A DNA stretch of 64,000 nucleotides from UBA668 sp038234785 (GTDB lineage: Bacteria > Actinomycetota > Acidimicrobiia > Acidimicrobiales > Ilumatobacteraceae). Position 1 is the first letter of the stretch. Each line of letters begins with the position of its first letter. The notes below the pieces were generated by a model, which searched no databases, had not been told where the DNA came from, and worked only from the letters and a program-made list of their open reading frames with translations. A program made the translations under genes and the position numbers. The stretch is taken from contig JBBQTC010000007.1 of assembly GCA_038234785.1 (NCBI GenBank), positions 23,860-87,859 on the forward strand. Reading direction: 5' to 3'. Shown one piece after another: positions 45,209-55,112 of the stretch.

Positions 45209-46234
45209 TCAGGCGGGAACCCAGGTCTTCCACACGTCCTGGTTGGCGTCGATCCACTTCTGGGCGGCGTCGGCCGGCGTCATGCCGTCGCGATCCACGT
45301 AACCGGCGATCTCCGACTGCTGCTCGGTGGTGAGCTGCAGGCTGGAGAGGAACGAGAACACCTTGGCGTTCTTCGCCTCGAGGCCAGAGTTGGCCGCCTT
45401 GTACAACTCGTCGACCGGGTAGTCGCAGGCGTACTTGCCGTCGGCGGCGGCCGCCGAGGCCAGGCAGGCATCGGTGACCTCGGGCAGCTTCACTTCGACG
45501 AGATCGACCTCGAGCTGCTTCCAGTGCGGCTTCCAGAACTGCATGAGCAGCGGCTTGTGGTCGGCGATCGACTGGTCGATCGCGGTGAGCAGCGCAGCTT
45601 CGGAGCCGGCCACCACGTACTTCAGCGGCAGGCCGAGGTTGGCGATGATCTGCTCGTCGTAGGTCACGTAGCTCGGGTCACCCATCGTGAACTGACCGAG
45701 GTCGCCGGACTCCGCAGTGGCGAACAACTTGGCGAGCTTGGGGTCCTTGAACCCCTCCCAGGTGGCGAGTTCGGGGTGCTCGTCGACGACGAACTTCGGC
45801 ACGTACCAGCCGATCTTGGCCGCCGGGCCGAGCTTGCCGATGTCGACGACGGACTTCTTCTGCGTGATGTAGGTCTCGTAGTCGGCAGCGTGACCCGACG
45901 GCCACACCTCGAGCACGGCGTCGATGCTGCCGTCGTCGAGGCCGACCCACGTGGCGTTCTCGTCGATGTCGACGATCTCCACCGGCACACCGAGGTTGCA
46001 CTCGATGACGGACTTGGCAACGTACGCGTTGACCGCGGAGCCGGTCCACGGGTTCACCGCGAGCTTGATGGCGTCGCCGCTGGTCGCGCACGACTCGGCA
46101 GGAGCGCCGGTGGTGGTGTCGGATCCGCCCGTGGTTGCGTCGGAACTGCTGGTGTCGCTGCCACAGGCAGCGAGGGTGGATGCGATCAGGACGCCTGCCA
46201 ACAGCAGATGTCGCTTGGTACCGGATGCTCTCAT
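45209..46234 (-). CDS. Glycine betaine-type ABC transporter substrate-binding lipoprotein
   Basis: A 341-residue ProX/OpuAC-family (OpuAC) protein. A short basic signal peptide ends in the lipobox LAAC with Cys24, followed by a Ser/Thr-rich linker. The mature part has IKLAVNPWTGSAVNAYVAK, LEVWPSGHAADYETYI, GWYVPKFVVDEHPEL and LLMQFWKPHW. The conserved tryptophans in these segments are the kind that form the aromatic cage for the quaternary ammonium group. It delivers betaine or a related compound to the permease encoded just upstream (40-bp gap). Confidence 0.92.
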   Translation of the reverse strand: MRASGTKRHLLLAGVLIASTLAACGSDTSSSDATTGGSDTTTGAPAESCATSGDAIKLAVNPWTGSAVNAYVAKSVIECNLGVPVEIVDIDENATWVGLDDGSIDAVLEVWPSGHAADYETYITQKKSVVDIGKLGPAAKIGWYVPKFVVDEHPELATWEGFKDPKLAKLFATAESGDLGQFTMGDPSYVTYDEQIIANLGLPLKYVVAGSEAALLTAIDQSIADHKPLLMQFWKPHWKQLEVDLVEVKLPEVTDACLASAAAADGKYACDYPVDELYKAANSGLEAKNAKVFSFLSSLQLTTEQQSEIAGYVDRDGMTPADAAQKWIDANQDVWKTWVPA

Positions 46235-46274
46235 GGATGTCCCCCTGGAGGTGTTTGGGTAGTGGTCGAATTGT

Positions 46275-48272
46275 TCACGATCGACTGGCTTCCTTGGTGG
46301 TGCCCCACGCCTGCGTGATGCGATCCAGCATGATGGCCAACAACACGATACTCAGGCCACCGGCCACGCCTTGGCCAAGCTTGATGTTGGGCTTCGCGGT
46401 GGCTTCGTAGGCGACGAGACCGAGCGCACCCGAACCGACGAGTGCAGCGATGATCACCGTGGCCAGCACCATCATCACCGTCTGGTTGATGCCGAGCAGG
46501 ATCGCCTTGCGGGCGAGGGGGAGCTGCACCATGCGCATCTCCTGACGGGGCGTGGCCCCGAAGGAGATCGCCGCTTCCCTCGGCGTGAACGGAACCTCAC
46601 GCAAGCCGAGCGAGGTGAGCCGGATGCACGGCGGTACCGCATACACCACACAGGCCACCACACCTGCGGCACGCCCGATGGAGAACAGGAACACCACCGG
46701 GATGAGATACACGAACTGCGGAAGCACCTGGGCGATGTCGAGGAACGGGCGCAGCACGCGTTCCACCTTGTTCGAACGACCGCTGAGCAGTCCGAGCGGC
46801 AGGGCGATGAGGACAGCGAGCGTGATCGCAACCAGCACCTGGCTGAGTGTGTCCATCGCCACGTCCCAGAGCGCCACGCGACCTCCGCCGCCCGGGATGG
46901 TTCCCATCGCCGCGATCAGCAGCAAGCAGCTCCCGACCGTGGTGGCGAGTCGCCAGCCCTTGCTCAACCATCCGATGAATGCAACCGCGACCACGACGAA
47001 GAACCACGGCAACCAGAGGAGGAGGTCGCGGATCGGATCGAGGATCCAGGTGACGAGGAAATCGCTGATCGCCTGGGTGCCGCCGATGATCGGGACGTCC
47101 TTGCGCAGGTTGTCCTGCACCCACTTCACCGCCGTGTCGATGGGTGACGAGATGTCGAAGGTCAGCCACGACGGGAAGTCGGTGATGTCGAACACGCGTG
47201 CCAGCACGATGGCACCGACGACGACGCCGACGGCGTTGAGGGCCCCGGCCCGACGCGACACCGACGGCAGCGATTGCGCCCACTGCGGTCGCCGTGCGGG
47301 TCGCTCGCCGGTCGAGATGCGATCGAGCGCGACAGCGAGCAGCACGATGGCCAGGCCTGCCGCAGCGGCGTCGCCCACCGACTGCTTCTGCAGCGCGGTC
47401 AACACGTCCTGGCCGAGGTCGCCGGTGCCGAGCAGGGAGGCGAGCACGACGATCGCGAACGCCATCATGATCACCTGGTTGAGCCCGAGCAGGATCGTGC
47501 GTCGCGCCATCGGCAACTGCACCTTGAAGAGCTGCTGACGAGGCGTGGTCCCGAACGACTCGCCGACCTCGTTGATGACCACCGGCACCTGACGGAGCCC
47601 GAGGTTGGTGAGGCGAACCGCGGGCGGCAGCGCGTACACGACCGTGACGACGACCGCCGGTGCGTAGCCGATGCTGAAGAACACCTGGGCGGGGCTGAAG
47701 TAGACGAAGATCGGCATCACCTGCGCCGTGTCGAGCAGCACGCGGATGATCCGCTCGACCCGGTCGGACCGGGCGGACATGATGCCGAGCGGCACGCCCA
47801 GCACCAGCGCGATGAGCACCGCAACGATCATGATCGCGAGCGTGATCATGGCGTGGTCCCAGTTGGCGATCATCCCGACGCCGAGCATCGCCGCCGCGCC
47901 GGAGATGCCGGCTCGAATCCCGCCGGTGCGCCACCCGACGGCACCGGTGATGGCCACCACGCCCGGCCAACGGAAAGCGTCGAGCAACGAGACGGTGTGC
48001 TCCACCGCCCAGCCGAGGAAGTCGCTGATCGGGGTGAAGAAGTCGGTGAAGATCGGCGCGGTCTGCCGGTGGATGATCGTCCACTTGTAGCGATCTTGCG
48101 CCCATTTCTGGACGTTGAGGTCGAGCCAGCTCGGTACCTCGTGAGCGATCAGCACCGCCACCACTGCAAGTACGGCGAACACCCCGAACGCGATCATCCG
48201 ATTGCGGTGGCGCGCCTCGACGACCTCGTGGGCCTCCTGTTCGGGAAGTGCTTCGACGGAGGTCGCCGTCAC
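46275..48272 (-). CDS. Glycine betaine-type ABC transporter permease, duplicated two-module protein
   Basis: A 665-residue membrane protein containing two ProW/OpuAB-type permease modules in one chain. Each has its own ATPase-contact loop: GESFGTTPRQQLFKVQLPMARRTILLGLNQ in the first half and AISFGATPRQEMRMVQLPLARKAILLGINQ in the second. Each also has a matching SRSDRVER/SGRSNKVER segment. Single-module permeases form homodimers; here the dimer is probably covalently built in. The GTG start at 48272 overlaps the ATPase stop by 4 bp. It works with the ATPase (48269-49282) and binding protein (45209-46234). Confidence 0.92.
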   Translation of the reverse strand: MTATSVEALPEQEAHEVVEARHRNRMIAFGVFAVLAVVAVLIAHEVPSWLDLNVQKWAQDRYKWTIIHRQTAPIFTDFFTPISDFLGWAVEHTVSLLDAFRWPGVVAITGAVGWRTGGIRAGISGAAAMLGVGMIANWDHAMITLAIMIVAVLIALVLGVPLGIMSARSDRVERIIRVLLDTAQVMPIFVYFSPAQVFFSIGYAPAVVVTVVYALPPAVRLTNLGLRQVPVVINEVGESFGTTPRQQLFKVQLPMARRTILLGLNQVIMMAFAIVVLASLLGTGDLGQDVLTALQKQSVGDAAAAGLAIVLLAVALDRISTGERPARRPQWAQSLPSVSRRAGALNAVGVVVGAIVLARVFDITDFPSWLTFDISSPIDTAVKWVQDNLRKDVPIIGGTQAISDFLVTWILDPIRDLLLWLPWFFVVVAVAFIGWLSKGWRLATTVGSCLLLIAAMGTIPGGGGRVALWDVAMDTLSQVLVAITLAVLIALPLGLLSGRSNKVERVLRPFLDIAQVLPQFVYLIPVVFLFSIGRAAGVVACVVYAVPPCIRLTSLGLREVPFTPREAAISFGATPRQEMRMVQLPLARKAILLGINQTVMMVLATVIIAALVGSGALGLVAYEATAKPNIKLGQGVAGGLSIVLLAIMLDRITQAWGTTKEASRS

Positions 48273-49282
48273 AGCACGTCCTCGCCGGCGATCACCGACA
48301 ACACGCACATCCGATCGATGGTGCCAACCGCGCGCCCCTCGCCGTCCACGACGCGAACGGGAAGGTCGCTGTTCGCGACCAGGCGGACCGCATCACGGAC
48401 CTTGGTGCCCGTCGGTACCTCGCCGGCGAACGGTCCGTCGGTCGCTGGCGACATCACTGCGTCGACGGGGACCACATGCGACCGGGGTACGTCGCGAACG
48501 AAGTTGGCCACGTACTCGTCGGCCGGTTCGAGCACCACCTCGGCCGGCGTACCCACCTGGACGAACCTTCCGTCGCGCATGATCGCGATGCGATCACCGA
48601 GTCGCAGCGCCTCCGAGAGGTCATGGGTGATGAACATCATCGTCTTCTTCAGTTCGCGCCGCAGCCGCACGATCTCGTCCTGCATCTCGCGCCGGATCAA
48701 CGGATCGAGCGCCGAGAACGGTTCGTCGAACAACATGATGTCCGGGTCGGTCGCGAGTGCGCGGGCGAGACCGACGCGCTGCTGCTGTCCGCCGCTGAGC
48801 TGATGCGGCTTGTAGCTGCCCATGCCGGGCAGGCCGACCAACGACAGGGTCTGGTCGGCGCGGTCGCGGCGTTGCTTCTTGTCGACACCGCGGAGCTCGA
48901 GGCCGAAGGCGACGTTGTCGAGGAGGGTGCGGTGCGGGAGCAGACCGAAGTGTTGAAACACCATCGACACCTTGTGCCGGCGGATCTGGAGCAGTTGATC
49001 GTCGTTGGCGGCCGTGACGTCGACGCCTTCGATCGACACAGTGCCGGCGGTCGGTTCGATGAGGCGGGTGACGCAGCGGATGAGGGTGCTCTTGCCGCTG
49101 CCCGACAGTCCCATCACCACGAACACCTCGCCGGGGGCGACGTCGAGGTTGACGTCGCGCATGGCCACCACGTTGCCGTGCACCGATTCCAACTGACCAC
49201 GCGGCAGATCGGCTTCGGGAGACCCGACGATGCGCTCCGCCCGCGGCCCGTAGACCTTCCACAGATCACGAACCGAGATCAT
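48269..49282 (-). CDS. Glycine betaine-type ABC transporter ATP-binding protein
   Basis: A 337-residue OpuAA/ProV-type ATPase: Walker A GLSGSGKSTL, Q-loop VFQHFGLLPH, signature LSGGQQQRVGLARAL and Walker B IMLFDEPFSALDP, with switch FITHDLSEAL. A C-terminal CBS-like extension (DAVMSPATDGPFAGEVPTGTKVRDAVRLVANSDLPVRVV) may sense ionic strength or ligand, as in OpuA. Residues ~25-45 (GPRAERIVGSPEADLPRGQ) form the family-type insertion before the P-loop. The ATG at 49282 is homology-favoured; a GTG at 49291 has a better-spaced AAGGGGG ribosome binding site. First gene of the betaine importer operon. Confidence 0.94.
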   Translation of the reverse strand: MISVRDLWKVYGPRAERIVGSPEADLPRGQLESVHGNVVAMRDVNLDVAPGEVFVVMGLSGSGKSTLIRCVTRLIEPTAGTVSIEGVDVTAANDDQLLQIRRHKVSMVFQHFGLLPHRTLLDNVAFGLELRGVDKKQRRDRADQTLSLVGLPGMGSYKPHQLSGGQQQRVGLARALATDPDIMLFDEPFSALDPLIRREMQDEIVRLRRELKKTMMFITHDLSEALRLGDRIAIMRDGRFVQVGTPAEVVLEPADEYVANFVRDVPRSHVVPVDAVMSPATDGPFAGEVPTGTKVRDAVRLVANSDLPVRVVDGEGRAVGTIDRMCVLSVIAGEDVL

Positions 49283-49372
49283 CGACTCCACTGAACGCGT
49301 CCCCCTTTGGTTGCATCCCCGAACCTGCGGGAGCTTAGACCTCACCCTCGCGCAACCTGAACACTCGTTCCG

Positions 49373-50122
49373 TCAATGGACGATGACGATTCCGTCCGGC
49401 CCGAGCGCCGCACGTGCACCTCGCGACGGCGCTGCGTCGGTGACGAGCACGTCGCCCACTCTCATCGGGCTCAACGCCACCAGCGCCGCGTGACCGAACT
49501 TCGAGGAGTCGACCGCGAACACACGTTGCTCGGCGATCTCCCCCATGGCCGCCGACATCTCTGCTTCTGCCCGCTCCTGCACCATGAGCCCGCGGCGAAC
49601 ATCGAGCGCCGACGCCGAGAGAATCGCGAGGCAGACGTTCATCGAGCGCACCACCGCGAACGCGGCGGCATCGAAGGAGGCGCCGTCGTGATTGCGGAGT
49701 TCCACCCCTGCCATGTGGACCCGGTTGCCCGGAATCGTGGCGAGCGTGGTGGCGATGAACGTCGAGTTCGTCACCACCGTGAGACCTCGCCGCTGCCGCA
49801 GCGCCTGCGCGACGAAGCCAGTGGTGCTGCCCGTGTCGAGCGCGATGCTGTCTCCGTCGTGGACGAGCGCAGCGACCTTCGCAGCGATCGCGACTTTGGC
49901 GCGCTGGTGAACGGTCATCCGGGCGAGGAAGGGAGCCTCACCGGGTCGGCTACGACCGACGACGGCTCCGTGCACCTTTTCGACCGCGCCGCGTTCGACG
50001 AGCGGCTTCACCACTCGGCGCACCCTCTGCTCGCTGACGCTGAGCAACGTCGCCAGCTCACGAACGCTCACCGAGCCGCGCAGCGCGACCGCGTTCATCA
50101 CTTCCTCCTCGTAGCGGGCCAT
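49373..50122 (-). CDS. DeoR-family transcriptional regulator
   Basis: A 249-residue protein. The N-terminal DeoR-type HTH (MARYEEEVMNAVALRGSVSVRELATLLSVSEQRVRRVVKPLVERGAVEKVHG) is followed by the DeoRC sugar-phosphate-isomerase-like sensor domain (IALDTGSTTGFVAQAL, LTVVTNS, DAAAFAVVRSMNVCLAILSASAL, VFAVDSSKFG). It is divergent from the FAD-GcvT dehydrogenase gene at 50189 (66 bp apart) and probably regulates that pair. The ATG at 50122 fits the HTH; an ATG at 50140 is an alternative. Confidence 0.9.
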   Translation of the reverse strand: MARYEEEVMNAVALRGSVSVRELATLLSVSEQRVRRVVKPLVERGAVEKVHGAVVGRSRPGEAPFLARMTVHQRAKVAIAAKVAALVHDGDSIALDTGSTTGFVAQALRQRRGLTVVTNSTFIATTLATIPGNRVHMAGVELRNHDGASFDAAAFAVVRSMNVCLAILSASALDVRRGLMVQERAEAEMSAAMGEIAEQRVFAVDSSKFGHAALVALSPMRVGDVLVTDAAPSRGARAALGPDGIVIVH

Positions 50123-50188
50123 GTGAGCATTCCAACACATAGCAACACTTCTGGCGTTGTTCGGGCCGAGACGCGCGAGGATGCGAGG

Positions 50189-52654
50189 GTGACCGAACTT
50201 CCCTCCTCCGCCCGGGTCGTGGTGATCGGCGGCGGCATCGTCGGCTGCTCCACGGCCTACCACCTCGCACAGCTCGGATGGACCGACACGGTGTTGGTGG
50301 AGAAGCACCAGCTCACCTCCGGATCGACGTTCCACGCCGCCGGTCTGGTCGGGCAGCTGCGCACGAGCGCCAACATCACCCAGTTGCTGGGCAACTCGGT
50401 GGAGCTGTACCGCACACTTGAGGCCGAGACCGGCCAGGCCACGGGCTGGAAGATGAACGGTGGGCTGCGACTGGCGTGCAATCCCGAGCGCTGGGCAGAG
50501 GTGCAGCGACAGGCGACGACCGCGAAGAGCTTCGGGTTGGACATGCACCTGCTGTCCGCGAAGGAAGCCCAGGCCCTCTGGCCGATCATGGAGGTCGACG
50601 ACGTCGTCGGCGCAGCGTTTCTGCCCACAGACGGACAGGCGAACCCGAGCGACATCACGATGGCCCTCGCCCGCGGCGCGCGGATGAACGGTGTCACCAT
50701 CTGCGAGGACACCGAAGTCGCTCGCATCGAGGTGATCGACGGAGTCGTCACCGCCGTGGTGACGGTCGCGTCCGATGGTCGCCCGGGCCGGATCGAGTGC
50801 GAGAAGGTCGTCGTCTGCGGGGGACAGTGGACCCGCGAACTGGCGGCGACGGTCGGGGTCAACGTGCCGCTCGTGCCGGTGGAACACCAGTACGTCATCA
50901 CCGAGCCCCTCACGCCCGAGGTGCCACGGAACCTGCCGACGCTGCGCGACCCGGATCGGCTGACGTACTACAAGGAGGAGGTCGGCGGCCTGGTCATGGG
51001 CGGGTACGAACCGAACCCGATCCCCTGGGCCGTGAAGGGAATCCCCCGTCCGTTCCAGTTCCAGTTGCTCGAGAGCAACTGGGATCACTTCGCGCCGACG
51101 ATGGAGCTCGCCATCGGGCGGGTGCCGGCCCTCGCCGAGGCCGGGCTGCGACAGCTGATCAACGGGCCGGAGAGCTTCACACCCGACGGCAACTTCATCC
51201 TCGGCGAGGCGCCGGAGCTCCGGAACTTCTTCGTCGGCGCCGGCTTCAACGCGTTCGGCATCGCGGCCGGCGGCGGCGCCGGCCAAGCGCTCGCCGAGTG
51301 GGTCCACGACGGGATGCCGCCCTACGACCTGTGGGTCGTCGACCTGCGGCGCTTCGGCCGCCCCCATCAGGACACCGACTGGGTGCGCACTCGGACGCTG
51401 GAGGCATACTCGAAGCACTACACGATGGCCTGGCCGTTCGAGGAGCACCGCAGCGGCCGACCGGCTCGCACATCGCCGCTCTACGACCGCCTGCTGGCGG
51501 CGGAGGCGTCGTTCGGGGAGAAGCTCGGTTGGGAGCGTCCGAACTGGTTCGCGGATGCGTCGCGTGGGGAAGTACCGGCCGACGTGTACTCCTACGCCCG
51601 GCAGAACTGGTTCGACGCCGTCGGCCGCGAGCACCGCGCATGCCGCGAGGCGGCGGTACTCATCGACCAGTCCTCGTTCGCAAAGTTCGCGTTGAAGGGT
51701 CCCGACGCCCGAGCCGCACTCGACTGGATCTGCGCCAACGACGTGAACAAGCCGGTCGGGTCGCTCACGTACACGCAGATGCTCGACGACCGCGGCGGCA
51801 TCCAGTGCGACCTCACTGTCGCCCGCGTCGCGCACGACGAGTTCTACATCGTCACCGGTACCGGATTCGCGACGCACGACTTCGACTGGATCCAGCGCAC
51901 GATCCCCGTCGGTGCCAACGCCCAGCTCTTCGACGTGACCTCGGCGTGGTCGGTGCTCTCACTGATGGGCCCCGAGTCTCGGAACGTGCTCGGCGCGGTC
52001 ACCTCCGCAGGCCTCAGCAACGACGCCTTCCCGTTCGGGACGATGCAGACGATCGGGATCGCCGGGTGCCCGGTTCGGGCGCTGCGGATCACGTACATGG
52101 GTGAGTTGGGGTGGGAACTGCACCTGCCCGTGGAATACGCACCGAAGGTCTATGACGCGCTGATGACCGCCGGTGGGTCCGCCGGACTCACGAACGCCGG
52201 CTACCGGGCCATCGAGAGTTGCCGCCTCGAGAAGGGGTACCGGGCGTGGGGCAGCGACATCGGGCCGGACCACACCCCGATCGAGGCCGGCCTCGGGTGG
52301 GCCGTCAAGATGAAGACGGACATTCCGTTCAAAGGACGCGAAGCGATCGCGGCCCAACGCGAGCACGGCGTGCGCAAGCTCCTCGCCGCGTTCACGCTCG
52401 ATCCCTCGGTGGTGTTGCTCGGACGGGAGACCATCTATCGCGACGGTGAGCGTGTGGGATGGCTGACCAGCGGTGGGTTCGGCTACACGATCGGCCGATC
52501 GATCGGCTACGGCTACGTCCGCAACCCCGAAGGTGTGACCGCCGAGTGGGTGCTGTCGGGCGGATACGAGCTGGAGGTCGGCGGCGTCCGCGTGCCGGCA
52601 GTCGTCGCCATGTCCCCCCTTTACGACCCGACCAACGCACGAGTGAAGGCCTGA
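50189..52654 (+). CDS. Dimethylglycine/sarcosine dehydrogenase-like FAD-GcvT oxidoreductase (copy 2)
   Basis: An 821-residue protein with the FAD domain at residues ~8-390 (VVVIGGGIVGCS; GSTFHAAGL with His49 at the covalent-FAD position of mammalian DMGDH) and a GcvT-type domain at ~430-820 (SSFAKFALKGPDA, ITYMGELGWELHLPVEY, GYRAIESCRLEKGYRAWGSDI). The last segment matches DMGDH/SarDH more closely than copy 1. It should oxidatively demethylate an N-methylated amino acid and form methylene-tetrahydrofolate. Start GTG 50189 is preceded by GCGAGG; earlier in-frame starts overlap deoR. The next gene begins 3 bp after its stop. Confidence 0.9.
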   Translation: MTELPSSARVVVIGGGIVGCSTAYHLAQLGWTDTVLVEKHQLTSGSTFHAAGLVGQLRTSANITQLLGNSVELYRTLEAETGQATGWKMNGGLRLACNPERWAEVQRQATTAKSFGLDMHLLSAKEAQALWPIMEVDDVVGAAFLPTDGQANPSDITMALARGARMNGVTICEDTEVARIEVIDGVVTAVVTVASDGRPGRIECEKVVVCGGQWTRELAATVGVNVPLVPVEHQYVITEPLTPEVPRNLPTLRDPDRLTYYKEEVGGLVMGGYEPNPIPWAVKGIPRPFQFQLLESNWDHFAPTMELAIGRVPALAEAGLRQLINGPESFTPDGNFILGEAPELRNFFVGAGFNAFGIAAGGGAGQALAEWVHDGMPPYDLWVVDLRRFGRPHQDTDWVRTRTLEAYSKHYTMAWPFEEHRSGRPARTSPLYDRLLAAEASFGEKLGWERPNWFADASRGEVPADVYSYARQNWFDAVGREHRACREAAVLIDQSSFAKFALKGPDARAALDWICANDVNKPVGSLTYTQMLDDRGGIQCDLTVARVAHDEFYIVTGTGFATHDFDWIQRTIPVGANAQLFDVTSAWSVLSLMGPESRNVLGAVTSAGLSNDAFPFGTMQTIGIAGCPVRALRITYMGELGWELHLPVEYAPKVYDALMTAGGSAGLTNAGYRAIESCRLEKGYRAWGSDIGPDHTPIEAGLGWAVKMKTDIPFKGREAIAAQREHGVRKLLAAFTLDPSVVLLGRETIYRDGERVGWLTSGGFGYTIGRSIGYGYVRNPEGVTAEWVLSGGYELEVGGVRVPAVVAMSPLYDPTNARVKA

Positions 52655-52657
52655 GCC

Positions 52658-55105
52658 ATGACCGTCCCTGTTCCTGATCGCGCCCGCATCGTCATCATCG
52701 GTGGCGGCATCCTCGGTTGTTCGATCGCGTACTGGCTCACCAAGATGGGCGAGACCGACGTGGTCCTGGTGGAGCAGCACCGACTCACCGACGGCGCCAC
52801 CTGGCACGCTGCCGGGCTGGTCGGCCAGCTCCGCTCGTCACGCAACACCACCCGCATGCTGGAGCAGTCCGTGGAGATGTACCGCGGGCTCGAAGCCGAG
52901 ACCGGACAGGCCGTCGACTGGCACGAGACGGGGAGTCTGCGTCTTGCCTGTTCGCCGGAGCGTGTCCTGGAGCTGAAGCGGCTGACGACGATGGCCAAGA
53001 GCTTCGGGCTCCCCATGGAGGTCGTCTCACCGCAGCGCGCGCAGGAACTGTTCCCGCTGATGTCCACCTCCGACGTGTTGGCGGCCGCGTTCCTGCCCAC
53101 CGACGGCTACATCGATCCGGCCTCGGTGACGATGGCGATCGCCCGTGGGGCGCGGATGCGCGGCGCGCAGGTGTGCGAGGACACGAGGGTCGTGTCCATC
53201 ACCGTCGACGGCCGCCACTGCTCCACCGTGCACGTCGTCGGCACCGACGGCGGGCAACAGGCGATCGAGTGCGAGATGGTCGTCAACGCCGCAGGCATGT
53301 GGGGCATGGAGGTGGGGCGCATGGCCGGGGCCCGCATCCCCGCGACCGCGGTCGAGCACCAATACATGCTGAGCGGCCCCATCGAGGGGTACACGCCCGT
53401 GGAGCTGGGGAAGATGCCCACGATGCGCGACCCGGACCACCTCGTCTACTACAAGCCGGACGGACCCGGGCTCCTGGTCGGCGGGTACGAGCCCGACACC
53501 ATCGCGTTCGGCACCGAGGGGATTCCTTCACCCTTCCAGCGCCGTCTGTTCGACCCGAACTACGACCGCTTCGCCCAACTTGCCGACCTGGCCGCCAAGC
53601 GCACACCGTGCATCGAACAGGCGGGCATCCGCACGCTCCTGAACGGTCCGATCCCCTATTCCGCCGACGCCGACTTCGTGATGGGGCGCGTCCCGGAACT
53701 CGACAACTACTTCGTCGCCACCGGGTTCCTGTACGGCATCGCCGCCGGCGGGGGCGCGGGGAAGATGATGGCGGAGTGGATGTTGGAGGGGCGACCGTCC
53801 CTCGACCTGTGGCCCCTCGACGTGCGCCGCTTCTCGTTCCACCACACGACCCGACACTTCATGGACACGCGCATGGTCGAGCTGTACGCGCATCACTACA
53901 AGCTCGCTGCACCGGGATCGGAGAAGGTCACCGCACGTGGGATCAGGCGCAGCCCACTGCACTCGGTGCTGCTCGATCACGGCGCCGTGATGGGCACCCG
54001 AGGCGGGTGGGAACGACCGAACTGGTTCGCGCCGGAGGGCGTCGAGCCGCTGGACCGGCCGTCGTTCGAGGAGCCGAACTGGTTCACCCACGTGGGCGCC
54101 GAACACCGCGCCGTCCGCGAAGGAGTCGCGCTCGTCGACCAGACGTCGTTCGCCAAGTTCGAGATCACCGGCCCGGGCGCGATGGCGGCCGTTCAGTGGC
54201 TCAGCGTGGCGGACATGGAAAAGCCGGTCGGCAGCGCGATCTACACGCAGCTGTGCAACGAGCGCGGAGGGATCGAATGCGATCTCACCATGACCCGCAC
54301 TGCACCGGACAGCTGGTACGTCGTCACCGGAGCTGCGTTCGGCGCGCACGACATGGGTTGGATCCGCGACAACGCTCCCGCCGACGGGACGGTCATCGTG
54401 CGCGATCTCACCTCGGCTCGGGCAGTGGTCAACCTCTGCGGCCCGCGGAGTCGCGACGTGTTGCAGAGCGTGTGCCACGACGACGTCAGCAACGAGGGCT
54501 TCCCGTACGCCACCGCGCGGGAGATCACGATCGGGTCCGCGCCGGTGCTCGCGCTGCGCATCGGCTACACCGGCGAGCTGGGTTGGGAGCTGCACATCCC
54601 CACCGAATACGCGGCCCACGTGTACGAGACGCTGAGCGAGGCGGGCGCCGAGTACGGCATCGTCGACGTCGGATATCGGGCCATCGACACGATGCGGATG
54701 GAGAAGGGCTACCTGTACTGGAGCACCGACATCACGCCCGACACCACCCCGTGGGAAGCGGGGCTCGGGTGGAGGGTCAGCCTGAAGAGCGGCGACTTCC
54801 TCGGTCGCGACGCCCTTGTCGCCCAGAAGGAGGCCGGCGTCGGACGTCGACTGTGCACGTTCACCCTGGAGAAGATGGCCTACCCGGTGAGCGGTGAGGC
54901 GATCCTGGTCGACGACGAGGTCGTCGGGTTCACCACCAGCGCCAACTTCGGACACACCGTCGGCAAGCCGGTGGCGTACGGCTACCTGCCGATCGAGCTC
55001 GTCGACCGCACCGACTTCGTCATCGAGGTCTACGGCGACCCGATCCCGGCAGTCCGGCACACGGGCGCGCTCTACGATCCCCGCAGCGAGCGCCTCAAGT
55101 CCTGA
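52658..55105 (+). CDS. Dimethylglycine/sarcosine dehydrogenase-like FAD-GcvT oxidoreductase (copy 3)
   Basis: An 815-residue paralogue of copy 2 with the same layout: FAD domain (IVIIGGGILGCS; GATWHAAGL with His50), then GcvT-type domain (TSFAKFEITGPGA, RIGYTGELGWELHIPTEY, GYRAIDTMRMEKGYLYWSTDI). Copies 2 and 3 may act in series on two N-methyl substrates, for example dimethylglycine and sarcosine, with the methyl carbon passed to folate in each step; which does which is not readable. It is co-transcribed with copy 2 (3-bp gap) under the likely control of the divergent DeoR regulator. ATG at 52658 directly follows the copy 2 stop. Confidence 0.9.
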   Translation: MTVPVPDRARIVIIGGGILGCSIAYWLTKMGETDVVLVEQHRLTDGATWHAAGLVGQLRSSRNTTRMLEQSVEMYRGLEAETGQAVDWHETGSLRLACSPERVLELKRLTTMAKSFGLPMEVVSPQRAQELFPLMSTSDVLAAAFLPTDGYIDPASVTMAIARGARMRGAQVCEDTRVVSITVDGRHCSTVHVVGTDGGQQAIECEMVVNAAGMWGMEVGRMAGARIPATAVEHQYMLSGPIEGYTPVELGKMPTMRDPDHLVYYKPDGPGLLVGGYEPDTIAFGTEGIPSPFQRRLFDPNYDRFAQLADLAAKRTPCIEQAGIRTLLNGPIPYSADADFVMGRVPELDNYFVATGFLYGIAAGGGAGKMMAEWMLEGRPSLDLWPLDVRRFSFHHTTRHFMDTRMVELYAHHYKLAAPGSEKVTARGIRRSPLHSVLLDHGAVMGTRGGWERPNWFAPEGVEPLDRPSFEEPNWFTHVGAEHRAVREGVALVDQTSFAKFEITGPGAMAAVQWLSVADMEKPVGSAIYTQLCNERGGIECDLTMTRTAPDSWYVVTGAAFGAHDMGWIRDNAPADGTVIVRDLTSARAVVNLCGPRSRDVLQSVCHDDVSNEGFPYATAREITIGSAPVLALRIGYTGELGWELHIPTEYAAHVYETLSEAGAEYGIVDVGYRAIDTMRMEKGYLYWSTDITPDTTPWEAGLGWRVSLKSGDFLGRDALVAQKEAGVGRRLCTFTLEKMAYPVSGEAILVDDEVVGFTTSANFGHTVGKPVAYGYLPIELVDRTDFVIEVYGDPIPAVRHTGALYDPRSERLKS

Positions 55106-55112
55106 TCGCCCG

